Made by a program: the position numbers and the translations under genes. This document shows, in pieces, positions 52,830 to 60,827 of a stretch of 64,000 nt of DNA. Source of the stretch: an uncultured Oscillospiraceae bacterium (GTDB lineage Bacteria > Bacillota > Clostridia > Oscillospirales > Acutalibacteraceae); the NCBI GenBank assembly GCA_900544715.1, contig UQWL01000007.1, forward strand, positions 1-64,000, given 5' to 3'. Within the stretch, counting starts at the first letter, position 1; every line of letters starts with the position of its first letter. A model generated the notes under the pieces. The model ran no database searches. It saw only the letters and a list, made by a program, of their open reading frames with translations, and had not been told where the DNA came from.

Positions 52830-53000
52830 ATGGCATATGTAATTTCTGACGAATGCATTTCCTGCGGCGCCTGCGAAGCAGATTGCCCTGTTTCCGCAAT
52901 CTCTGAAGGCGACGGCAAGTATGTCATCGACGCGGATACCTGCATCGATTGCGGCGCCTGCGCCGGCACCTGCCCGGTAGGAGCGCCTCACGAGGCATAA
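52830..53000 (+). CDS. 2[4Fe-4S] ferredoxin
   Basis: 56 residues, the size of clostridial ferredoxin. Two clusters are bound by CISCGACEADCP (9-20) and CIDCGACAGTCP (38-49). It carries low-potential electrons for pyruvate:ferredoxin oxidoreductase, hydrogenase and similar enzymes. AAAGGAGGT lies 9 bp before the ATG; own promoter and terminator. Confidence 0.97.
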   Translation: MAYVISDECISCGACEADCPVSAISEGDGKYVIDADTCIDCGACAGTCPVGAPHEA

Positions 53001-53025
53001 ATTGCAAGGTATTTCAAACGGCGGG

Positions 53026-53053
53026 AAGAGGAGCCTTCGGGCTCCTCTTTTTG
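53026..53053 (+). terminator. Terminator of the ferredoxin gene
   Basis: AAGAGGAGCC-TTCG-GGCTCCTCTT, a 10-bp stem with a UUCG tetraloop, then TTTG. Confidence 0.9.
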
Positions 53054-53197
53054 TTTGATTCAATCGGGCGGCGAACCGGCTTCGTCGCCCTTTGCTCTCC
53101 ATTCACAATGATTTGCTATTTTTTTTGCAGACCATGCAACAATTTTGCTGCTGACAGACACTATTCTACCGAGGGACGGTAAAGGGGGAAACGTTTC

Positions 53198-53731
53198 ATG
53201 GCAAAACCGGAAAACCGCTTGGTGGAGCAGGCAAAGGCCGGGAGTGCGGATGCCTTCGGGCAGCTGTATGCCCAATATGCGCAGGACCTTTACCGCTTTG
53301 CCTACTACTATCTCGGCTCCCGCGAGGAGGCGGAGGACGCCGTGCAGGATGCTGTTTGCGCCGCCTTCCAGGGGGTTGGCGCCCTGCGTAGCGCCGCATC
53401 CTTCAAGGCATGGCTTTTTTCCATCCTCGCCAACACCTGCAAGCACCACATTGCGGCGGTCAAAGAGCGGCGGCTCACCCCCCCGCTCGAGGAGGCGCGC
53501 CGTCTGGGGGAAAGCGAATGCTCCGAGGAGCTCGCGCTCGCCATGGAGCTGCGGGAGGCAATCTATGCGCTCAGCGATGAAGAGCGCAGCATTGTTTTGC
53601 TCTCTATCATCGGCGGTTATAAAAGCCATGAAATTGCCAGAGCGCTCTCCTGCCCGCCCGGCACCGTCCGCTCAAAGTTATCCCGTTCCCTTGCGAAGCT
53701 TCGCCTGACCGCAGAAAAGGAGTCCTCATGA
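53198..53731 (+). CDS. ECF-type RNA polymerase sigma factor
   Basis: 177 residues. Region 2: AEDAVQDAVCAAFQG; region 4: SHEIARALSCPPGTVRSKLSRSLAKL. AAAGGGGG precedes the ATG. It overlaps the beta-propeller gene by 4 bp (ATGA), so the two are translationally coupled and probably act as sigma and membrane-bound partner. Confidence 0.88.
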   Translation: MAKPENRLVEQAKAGSADAFGQLYAQYAQDLYRFAYYYLGSREEAEDAVQDAVCAAFQGVGALRSAASFKAWLFSILANTCKHHIAAVKERRLTPPLEEARRLGESECSEELALAMELREAIYALSDEERSIVLLSIIGGYKSHEIARALSCPPGTVRSKLSRSLAKLRLTAEKESS

Positions 53732-55761
53732 TGAAAAAAAAGCGAAATGGCCAAACCGAACCGCTTTTGGAAGCGCTCAGGCCTTTGGATCAAATCAACT
53801 CACTCCCCCCCGCCCTTTCTCCCGCCCAAATGAGCAGCCGGCTCCGGCTGCAAACGCCGCAGCCGGCAAAGCGGCGCTATCTGACGCTCCGCCATGTCGC
53901 CGCAGCGGCGGCGGTGCTTGCAATCGTAATTGGTGCAATCGCCCTGTGGAAGGGCCTGCCCTATCTCGAAGTAGTCAACCGCCAAACGGGGGATTCCGCG
54001 CCCCTGACAGAGGTATTACAGGATTATTCTAAAATTGAAGCCTATTTTAAGGATCTCTCCGCCAATCCGGCTGATGAAATCTTCGTAAAACCAGAGGATG
54101 CCATGGAGGCCCCCGTGGAATCGCCCACCATGGGCGACGTTCCAAAGAACGGCGCTCTCGCCGGGCAGTCGGCAAACCACAGTACACCGAAAAACGAGGC
54201 AGAATCCGGCTATGGGAAAACCAATACGCAGACCGCTGGCGTGGAGGAAGCGGATATCCTGAAGAACGACGGTTCCACCCTTTATTTTGTGCCGGCGCTC
54301 GGCAAAACGATCCAAATCATCGCCCCCCGCCCAGCCGGTTCCATGAAGGTGCTCTCTCAAATTACCATCCCTCAGGAATCCAGCAGGGAGGTGACCGTTT
54401 CTGAGCTCTATGTGCAGGGCGACCGCCTGATTGCTGTGTGCAACTTGAGGAATCCTCGGGATCGAGAATACAACGCCGTGTGCGGGCTCATGATGCCCGT
54501 CTACCAAGGGGATACCCGCATCCTGATCTATAACATCGGCGACCGCTCCGCACCAAAACTTGAACGCGCCTACACGCAGGATGGCGGCGTTCTTTCCACC
54601 CGCATGATCGGCAGAACGCTCTATGTGATCACGCAGTATACCGTAGCGCAAGATGAAAACGGCGCATTTACCGACTATATCCCCACCACCTCCGACGGGG
54701 AGCACGGCGCTCAAAAGCTCAACGCGGCGGATATTCAAATCCTTCCGGAGGCCAAAACGCCCAACTACCTGGTCGTCAGCGCTCTGGATACCGCAGATGC
54801 AAAAAAAGAAGTTTCCCGCAAGGCCGTACTCGGCAGCGGGGACAAGGTGTATTGCAGCACAGAGGCGCTCTACACCGCCGCTACAGCGTATGACGGCGAT
54901 GTGGAATACACCACGATCTTCGGCTTCCCCTTCTCACAAGACGGCCTTGGAAAAAGTGTTTCCGGCCGGGTGCGCGGCCATGTGCTCAACCAGTTTGCGA
55001 TCGACAGCTACGACGGCGCGCTGCGCATTGCCACCACGGAAACGGGAAACAGCGGCACCAGCAGCCGGGTTACCATTCTGGATGCCTCCCTGAAAACGCT
55101 CTCTACGCTCACCAATATCGCCCCTGGGGAGGAGATCTATGCCGTGCGTTTCCTCGGCACGAAGGGCTATGTTGTCACCTTCCGGCAGACCGATCCGCTC
55201 TTTGTGATCGATCTCTCCGATCCCAGTGCGCCAAAAATCCTCGGTGAACTGAAAATCCCCGGTTTTTCAAGCTATCTGCATCCGGTGGGCGAAAATCTCC
55301 TCCTCGGTATCGGGCAGGATGCGGATGAAAACGGCGTGACCCGCGGCGTAAAGCTTTCCCTCTTCGATGTGAGTCACCCCGAGAAGCCGCAGGAGGTTGA
55401 CAGCCTTGTTTTGCCAAACGGCACTTATACCGACGCTCCTTCGGAATATAAAAGCATCCTTTTCCTGCCGGAGGAGAATGCGGTTGCCTTCCCGGTCGCC
55501 CGGGAGGAGATCGGCAAGAGTTTCCGCTCCTATTTTGATGAAACCTACTGTGTGTTCTCCCTGCAAGGCAGGCAAATCAGCCTTTTGCACACGCTGCGCA
55601 ACTATACACAGCAAGAGCGGCTCGCGGCGGACGGCAGCGAATTAGACTACTCCATCCGGCGCGGCACCTATATTGGGGATACGCTTTATACGCTTTCCAA
55701 CAGCCGTATCTGTGCCTTTTCCCTCTCCAGCGGTGAGGAGATGGGCCGCCTCGATTTCTAA
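53728..55761 (+). CDS. Membrane-anchored beta-propeller protein (probable anti-sigma partner)
   Basis: 677 residues. N-terminal cytoplasmic part (1-55), membrane helix (about 57-76), Pro/Asn-rich linker, and an extracytoplasmic beta-propeller domain from about 165, recognised by TNTQTAGVEEADILKNDG, the hallmark of the secreted Beta_propel (PF09826) family. Such proteins are often encoded next to ECF sigma genes in Firmicutes; the cytoplasmic N-terminus may hold the sigma factor. The signal sensed is unknown. Confidence 0.8.
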   Translation: MMKKKRNGQTEPLLEALRPLDQINSLPPALSPAQMSSRLRLQTPQPAKRRYLTLRHVAAAAAVLAIVIGAIALWKGLPYLEVVNRQTGDSAPLTEVLQDYSKIEAYFKDLSANPADEIFVKPEDAMEAPVESPTMGDVPKNGALAGQSANHSTPKNEAESGYGKTNTQTAGVEEADILKNDGSTLYFVPALGKTIQIIAPRPAGSMKVLSQITIPQESSREVTVSELYVQGDRLIAVCNLRNPRDREYNAVCGLMMPVYQGDTRILIYNIGDRSAPKLERAYTQDGGVLSTRMIGRTLYVITQYTVAQDENGAFTDYIPTTSDGEHGAQKLNAADIQILPEAKTPNYLVVSALDTADAKKEVSRKAVLGSGDKVYCSTEALYTAATAYDGDVEYTTIFGFPFSQDGLGKSVSGRVRGHVLNQFAIDSYDGALRIATTETGNSGTSSRVTILDASLKTLSTLTNIAPGEEIYAVRFLGTKGYVVTFRQTDPLFVIDLSDPSAPKILGELKIPGFSSYLHPVGENLLLGIGQDADENGVTRGVKLSLFDVSHPEKPQEVDSLVLPNGTYTDAPSEYKSILFLPEENAVAFPVAREEIGKSFRSYFDETYCVFSLQGRQISLLHTLRNYTQQERLAADGSELDYSIRRGTYIGDTLYTLSNSRICAFSLSSGEEMGRLDF

Positions 55762-55797
55762 CGGTTCCAGCCTCTTTTTTATCTTCAAAATCTGACC

Positions 55798-55851
55798 AGG
55801 GAGCGCGCTTCGAAAGGAAGATATTTTCCTTTTGAAGCGCGCTCCCTTTTT
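55798..55851 (+). terminator. Strong terminator after the beta-propeller gene
   Basis: A stem of about 20 bp (AGGGAGCGCGCTTC.../...GAAGCGCGCTCCCT) followed by TTTTT. Confidence 0.92.
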
Positions 55852-55866
55852 GCTTCCGAAAACTCA

Positions 55867-55901
55867 AAAATGAGAGCCTGTTTTCAAACAGCTCTCATTT
55901 T
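55867..55901. terminator. Second hairpin, bidirectional
   Basis: AAAATGAGAG / CTCTCATTTT with inner CTGTTT/AAACAG; A and T tails on both sides. Confidence 0.65.
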
Positions 55902-55966
55902 ACGCAATTTTCTGGACAGCCTAAATAGGAACAGAAAGCGCCTGCCGTTTGGAAAAGAGGGAACCT

Positions 55967-57283
55967 ATGACCGAGCCCAACAAAGCCTATCGCCTGCCCA
56001 CCGCAATCGCCATGATCGTCGGCATTTGCATTGGCTCAGGAATTTTCTTTAAAAGCGATAATATTTTGGAGGCAACCGGGGGCAGTGTGCCGCTCGGCAT
56101 CCTTGTTTTTTTGCTGGGGGCGGTCGGCATCATCTTTGGTGGGCTGAGCATTGGGCAGCTCGCGGCGCGCACCGCACAGCCGGGCGGGCTTGTCGCCTAC
56201 GCGGCGGAATTTGTCGGGCCGAGTTTCACAGGCGGCGTTGGGTGGTTCCAGGTTTTTTTATACTTTCCCACCCTTGTCGCCGCCGTATCCCGCGCGGTTG
56301 GGCACTATTTTTGCAGCCTGTTTTCTATTTCGGACACATTGGAAGCGCAGTGCTTGGCGGGGTTCCTTTTTTTCACGCTCTGCTTTTTTTGGAATATCTG
56401 CTCCGCAAAGCTGGGCGGAATCCTGCAAAACGCGGCCACCGCCCTCAAGCTCCTGCCGCTCCTGCTCATTGCCGTTTGCGGCTTGTTTTTAGGGAAACCA
56501 GGGGAAACCATCGAACTCTCCGCCGGGTCCCCCGCCGCAACGGGATGGATTTCCGCCATCGGGCCGATTGCCTTTGCCTACGATGGGTGGGTGATCGCCA
56601 CTGCGATCTCGCATGAAGTAAAGGACGCACGGCGAAACATGCCCCGCGCGCTGCTGATTGCGCCGCTGTTCGTCACATGCGTGTATATCCTCTATTTTCT
56701 CGGCGTTTCAAGCCTGTTGGGCCCGGAAACCGTGCGCGCCATGGGCGACCGGCACGTCGCCTTTCTGGCAGGCCGCCTGCTGGGGCCGTTTGGGGCCAAG
56801 GTGATGCTGCTCTTTATCCTGATCGCGGTGGCAGGCACGCTCAACGGCGTAATCCTGGGCTACCTCCGGCTGCCCTATGCGCTCGCAGAGCGCGGGCTTC
56901 TGCCTCTATCCCGCATATTCGCCGGGCCGCGGGCATTTCCGCGTGCGCTGCCCGCCTACGCGGCAAGCTGCGTTTGGACGGCACTCAATTATCTCAGCGA
57001 ACGGTATGCATGGCTGCCCAACGCGGATGTTTCGGAAATCCCGATTGTGATAGGCTACCTGCTCTACGCGGTGTTATACGTCCAGGTGATCCGCCTTTGG
57101 AAACACGGCGAAATCAATGGCTTCTGGCGCGGTGTGGTAATCCCCGCGCTTGCCCTGGCAGGTGCAGGGATCGTACTCTGGGGCGGCCTGCAAAGCGGGG
57201 CGCACCTGTTTTACGCGGGCGGCTGCCTGTTGGTCATCGCTTTGGGCTTTCTGTATGGCGGGCGGATGAACAGGGCGGTATAA
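55967..57283 (+). CDS. APC-superfamily amino-acid permease
   Basis: 438 residues, 12 predicted helices. MIVGICIGSGIFF in helix 1 carries the GSGIF motif of APC transporters, and IAFAYDGWVIATAISHEVKD marks the helix 6 region. Imports or exchanges an amino acid; substrate unknown. ATG at 55967 has AGAGGGA upstream. Flanked by terminators. Confidence 0.88.
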   Translation: MTEPNKAYRLPTAIAMIVGICIGSGIFFKSDNILEATGGSVPLGILVFLLGAVGIIFGGLSIGQLAARTAQPGGLVAYAAEFVGPSFTGGVGWFQVFLYFPTLVAAVSRAVGHYFCSLFSISDTLEAQCLAGFLFFTLCFFWNICSAKLGGILQNAATALKLLPLLLIAVCGLFLGKPGETIELSAGSPAATGWISAIGPIAFAYDGWVIATAISHEVKDARRNMPRALLIAPLFVTCVYILYFLGVSSLLGPETVRAMGDRHVAFLAGRLLGPFGAKVMLLFILIAVAGTLNGVILGYLRLPYALAERGLLPLSRIFAGPRAFPRALPAYAASCVWTALNYLSERYAWLPNADVSEIPIVIGYLLYAVLYVQVIRLWKHGEINGFWRGVVIPALALAGAGIVLWGGLQSGAHLFYAGGCLLVIALGFLYGGRMNRAV

Positions 57284-57286
57284 AAA

Positions 57287-57321
57287 ATCTCCTGCGAAGC
57301 GTTTTGCATTTGGCAGGAGAT
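57287..57321 (+). terminator. Hairpin after the permease gene
   Basis: ATCTCCTGC (57287-57295) and GCAGGAGAT (57313-57321), 9-bp stem, no clear T-run. The remaining 57322-57551 shows no gene. Confidence 0.45.
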
Positions 57322-57551
57322 CTCAACTTGTCAAAAAAGGTGCCTCTTTCGTCAACATACACAAAGATGGCCCAATAAAATTTTTAGAGGTATTTCTTGC
57401 AATGTTTGCAGCCATGAATTGCTTTGATCACAACTAAAAGCTAAGCTTGCGCTCAGGCCGTGCGGACCCACGCCTGTTTCCCATGCTTTCCATGCGGAAA
57501 ACCGCTTGCGGACTCAAATATGCCTTTTTCACAGCCAATTTTTGATTTCAA

Positions 57552-58334
57552 TCACGTCTTTGAAGCCTGCAAGAATTCTTCCGCCTCCTGAATGCCCAGC
57601 CCAACATCACTGGGGCAGTGGGCATCTGATGCGGTTTGGATGCGTACGCCGCTGCGGAGCATCTCCTGCAGCAGGGGCGGTTCCATCCCCAGCCGCCCAC
57701 CGTGCCTGCGAAAAATTCCGCTGTTTTGCTCGGCATACATCCTGTTCTGCGCCAATATCGCCGCCAGCCGCTTATAATAAGGCTCCAGCGAAAAGGAGGG
57801 GAGATGGCCAAAAAGCTTGAGACTGTCGGGATGCGCGAGGCCGTCGAACACGCCGCAGGAGGCCAACTGAATGCTCAACTCAAAAAAGCGGCGGTACGCC
57901 TCGTCGATCTCTATGCTCTCCCATAGCTCCGGCTTGTGATCGAAGGCAAACGCATCAATAAAATGGATGCTGCCAATCAGAAAATCCAGCCCCAAATCCT
58001 TTGTGCAGTTTTCCACAAAAGCTTCATAGCCGGGGAAATAACAAACTTCCAGCCCAAATTGGATGGAAAGCGGCCACTGGGCCAGGCGCACTTCATTGGC
58101 GAGGTGCAGAAATTCATCCAGATCGCGCTTTCCACCCTTGCGGCCCAACCATGCGTCGATAAAATCGCTTTGCGTGCGGAGCGGCTCGTACATGGGCAAA
58201 AATTCTGGGAAGAGATAGCTGTGCTCCAGCAGGTGAATTTCAGAAAGGCCCCTTTGCAAGGCGTAGCCTACATACTTTTCCACCCAGGGGAGGGTGTAGG
58301 GCCCGGTTTCGAGATGAATGTGGCAGTCAAGCAT
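57552..58334 (-). CDS. PHP-domain phosphatase (HisK/histidinol-phosphatase type)
   Basis: 260 residues. Metal-binding motifs of the PHP fold: DCHIHLE (3-9), EHSYLF (37-42), GLEVCYF, IGSIHF, DGLAHPD and SDAHCP near the C-terminus. Hydrolyses a phosphomonoester such as histidinol phosphate. No histidine-pathway genes are adjacent, so the substrate is open. GAGGAGAG precedes the ATG; 39 bp after the M16 peptidase gene, probably the same transcript. Confidence 0.85.
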   Translation of the reverse strand: MLDCHIHLETGPYTLPWVEKYVGYALQRGLSEIHLLEHSYLFPEFLPMYEPLRTQSDFIDAWLGRKGGKRDLDEFLHLANEVRLAQWPLSIQFGLEVCYFPGYEAFVENCTKDLGLDFLIGSIHFIDAFAFDHKPELWESIEIDEAYRRFFELSIQLASCGVFDGLAHPDSLKLFGHLPSFSLEPYYKRLAAILAQNRMYAEQNSGIFRRHGGRLGMEPPLLQEMLRSGVRIQTASDAHCPSDVGLGIQEAEEFLQASKT

Positions 58335-58373
58335 AGCGAAAACTCTCTCCTCAGAGGGTTTTTTCAGGCAGGC

Positions 58374-59633
58374 TCAGCTGCGCGCCGTCAGAAGCAATTC
58401 CTCATAAAATTTTTCTTTTTTTACACGGCCGGCGGCAGAAAGGGAGAGATGGTCAAAGCGCAAAAATTCTCCTGCCAGCGCGCGCACTTCCTCAAGCGTG
58501 ACCGCACGCACACGCTCCGTAATTTCATCCGCGCTTTTTACCTCGTTATAAAGCAGCTCGCCGCGGCCCATCTGAGCGGCGCGGGACTGCGTGGATTCCA
58601 TATTCATAATCAGCCCGGAGAGATATTGCTCCTTGGCGCGGGCAAGCTCCCGCTGCGTGAGCGAAGAAGCAAAACTGTTGATAATATGGAAAACCTCCCG
58701 CAGCGCCTTTTTTTCATTGCGCGGCGAAAGCGCCATATCGACACCGAGAATTCCCGCCTCGAGGTAGGAGGCGGAGAAGGATTCGATTTCATAGACAAGC
58801 CCCAGCTCTTCCCGAATGCGCTGATATAGCCGGGAGGAGGAAGAGGTGCCGAGCACCGACATGAGCAGGCGCATGGCGAAACGGCGGTCATCCTGCGCGC
58901 TGATTCCGGGCATCGCAAGCGCGAGCTGCGTTTGTTCAAAATCCTTTTTACGAAGCGTCAGGCACTTGCGGTATTGCGCGGGGCCGGCCTGCACTGGATT
59001 GCCGCCATTGGGCATAGGGCCGAAGAATTTTTCACACAGCCGCACGATCTCTTCCCGGTCAAAACGGCCGCACACGGCGGCCACCATGCGCTCCGGCGTA
59101 TAATAGCGGCGCATATGCGCACGCAGATCCTCCGCCGTTAGGGAAGCGACAGTTTTTCGCTCGCCCAAGATGTTGGCGCCAAGCATATCCCCCTGCCAAA
59201 CGCTGGCATAGAGATTATCCGCGCAGAGATCCTCCGGGCTGTCTTCATACATGTGTAGCTCTTCGAGGATCACACCGCGCTCCGTTTGCAGATCTTTCTC
59301 CAAAAGGGCGGGCTGTGTGAGCATATCGCAGAGGATATCGAAGGCGGTGCCGACGTGCCGGTCGAGTGCCCGCGCATAAAAGCAGGTGTATTCCTTCGTG
59401 GTGTAGGCGTTGAGCGCGCCGCCGATTTCATCCATCTGCTCGGCAATAGCCAAAGCGGAGCGGCGGGCTGTGCCCTTAAAAAGCATATGCTCAATAAAAT
59501 GGGAAACGCCCGCGGTCTGCGGCGTTTCATAGCGAGAACCGCTCCCGACCCAGATGCCCATGGTGGCGCTTCGCGCCCAATCTATAGGCTCTAGGATGAT
59601 GCGAAAGCCGTTTGGCAAAGTGATTTTTTCCAT
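58374..59633 (-). CDS. M16 family zinc peptidase (PqqL/YmxG type)
   Basis: 419 residues: inverted zinc motif HFIEH (H45, E48, H49) with a third ligand Glu near 124 in VILEEL; two-domain M16B layout with the C-terminal R/Y region (QRIREELGLVYEIESF). Such single peptidases act as dimers on peptides. The start codon at 59633 has only a weak GGTAGA upstream. It is followed by the PHP gene. Confidence 0.9.
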   Translation of the reverse strand: MEKITLPNGFRIILEPIDWARSATMGIWVGSGSRYETPQTAGVSHFIEHMLFKGTARRSALAIAEQMDEIGGALNAYTTKEYTCFYARALDRHVGTAFDILCDMLTQPALLEKDLQTERGVILEELHMYEDSPEDLCADNLYASVWQGDMLGANILGERKTVASLTAEDLRAHMRRYYTPERMVAAVCGRFDREEIVRLCEKFFGPMPNGGNPVQAGPAQYRKCLTLRKKDFEQTQLALAMPGISAQDDRRFAMRLLMSVLGTSSSSRLYQRIREELGLVYEIESFSASYLEAGILGVDMALSPRNEKKALREVFHIINSFASSLTQRELARAKEQYLSGLIMNMESTQSRAAQMGRGELLYNEVKSADEITERVRAVTLEEVRALAGEFLRFDHLSLSAAGRVKKEKFYEELLLTARS

Positions 59634-60114
59634 ATCGATCTACCGTACCTTTCTGGATCGCCCAATATCAAAGCAGACCCGGCCAGGTGCAGAGTTGCAG
59701 AGCAGATTCTGAAAACTTCCGTTATGCACAGGTTTGCAGTTGGATTTTGGCTCTCTAAGTTTGAAAGACAACTCTTTTCAAACTGCAAACTGCTCAGCTG
59801 AGCAGTTTGCGTCTCTCATGGAATATGCCGATCAGGCCAGTTTCCCTTTCGTTATGAATTGGGAACAGGTTGCCTTCTATTACGAAGTAAAGCGAGCAAC
59901 AAAACAAAGCCTGCCGTAACCACACGGAAGAAAGAGCTTCACACTGCTCACGAGAGCAGTCAAACTAGCGGCCATCCTCTATTATACATAATTTCCAACA
60001 AAAATCAAGCTAATAGATAGTCACAGAACAGACGAATTGACGAAATTTTCCAATCAATACCGCCTTCTCACGTAATTGTTATCAATTTGTTTTCAATTGA
60101 AACGCAATTTTGCT
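59634..60114. other. Intergenic region with long palindromes
   Basis: No convincing gene. A perfect 26-bp palindrome at 59785-59810 (centre CTCAGCTGAG) and a hairpin CTGCTC/GAGCAG near 59944-59959 share the words CTGCTC and GAGCAG. A 61-codon frame (59734-59919, TTG start, containing FPFVMNWEQVAFYYEVKRA) crosses the palindrome but has no ribosome binding site. Likely an interspersed repeat or decayed element. Confidence 0.4.
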
Positions 60115-60143
60115 TTGCTTTTTTCATACAAATCTGATACACT
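60115..60143 (+). promoter_or_regulatory. Promoter of the small membrane protein gene
   Basis: TTGCTT (60115-60120), 17 bp, TACACT (60138-60143). Confidence 0.6.
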
Positions 60144-60183
60144 ATTAGCCGTTACCAAGCAGAAACAGGAAGGGAGGTTTTTT

Positions 60184-60714
60184 ATGCTGAAAAGCACAAA
60201 TAAGCACGTAGGAATTTTTTCTTTCATTGGAAACAACATTTTGATGTTTATTTTTACATTGGCGTTCGGCGCGCTGATTACCTCACACGGGATTGATCTG
60301 TCCGCAGTAACGCCGGCGAAGATTTTTTTCTCCGCAATGTACATAGGCCTGGTGTTTGTTGTATCCAGCGTGTGTGGTTACCATAATAACCGCGGCGGGC
60401 TGATCGCACTGCTGCTGGTGTCGCTGTATCCAATCGTCGGGACAATCGGCTCCACGATGGCGGTGCAGGCGGGTGTGAGCTTGTCCGGGGCGGCAGTGCC
60501 GTTTTATTTTGTGTTTCTTCTGGGCAGCACGCCTTTGATGCCGGTGATGGCGGCGGCCAACCTGACGCGCCTGTATGGAATTGAATTGCTGACGGTGTTT
60601 ATCGCGCAGAGCATTTTAATCGTGGCGGTTTGGTTTGCAGCAAGGGCATGGCGCAGGATGAAGAAAAAGCTGGGCATTGATGAAAAAGCAGATAATGCAG
60701 TAAAAGTTGCATAA
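60184..60714 (+). CDS. Membrane protein of unknown function
   Basis: 176 residues with about five hydrophobic segments and a basic C-terminal tail (RAWRRMKKKLG). No family recognised. ATG at 60184 has GGGAGG 8 bp upstream and is preferred to an earlier in-frame start. Monocistronic, with promoter and terminator. Confidence 0.75.
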   Translation: MLKSTNKHVGIFSFIGNNILMFIFTLAFGALITSHGIDLSAVTPAKIFFSAMYIGLVFVVSSVCGYHNNRGGLIALLLVSLYPIVGTIGSTMAVQAGVSLSGAAVPFYFVFLLGSTPLMPVMAAANLTRLYGIELLTVFIAQSILIVAVWFAARAWRRMKKKLGIDEKADNAVKVA

Positions 60715-60726
60715 AAGATTTCGTTG

Positions 60727-60757
60727 CCGCCGGTAGGAATACCGGCGGATTTTTTTG
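60727..60757 (+). terminator. Terminator after the membrane protein gene
   Basis: CCGCCGGTA (60727-60735) and TACCGGCGG (60740-60748), then ATTTTTTTG. Confidence 0.9.
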
Positions 60758-60787
60758 TCTTGCCAATTTTGGTGGCAATGATGATTC

Positions 60788-60822
60788 AATCGGGCCGGGT
60801 GAGGAATCACCTGGCCCGATTT
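60788..60822 (-). terminator. Hairpin at the end of the ABC exporter operon
   Basis: AATCGGGCC and GGCCCGATT with inner GGTGA/TCACC. It lies 6 bp past the minus-strand ABC gene stop at 60828; tails are short. Confidence 0.65.
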
Positions 60823-60827
60823 CCATT

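Noticed and set aside
59734..59919. 61-codon frame next to the M16 gene as a real gene
   Set aside because: TTG start without a ribosome binding site and the frame runs through a perfect 26-bp palindrome; kept only as part of the intergenic description.
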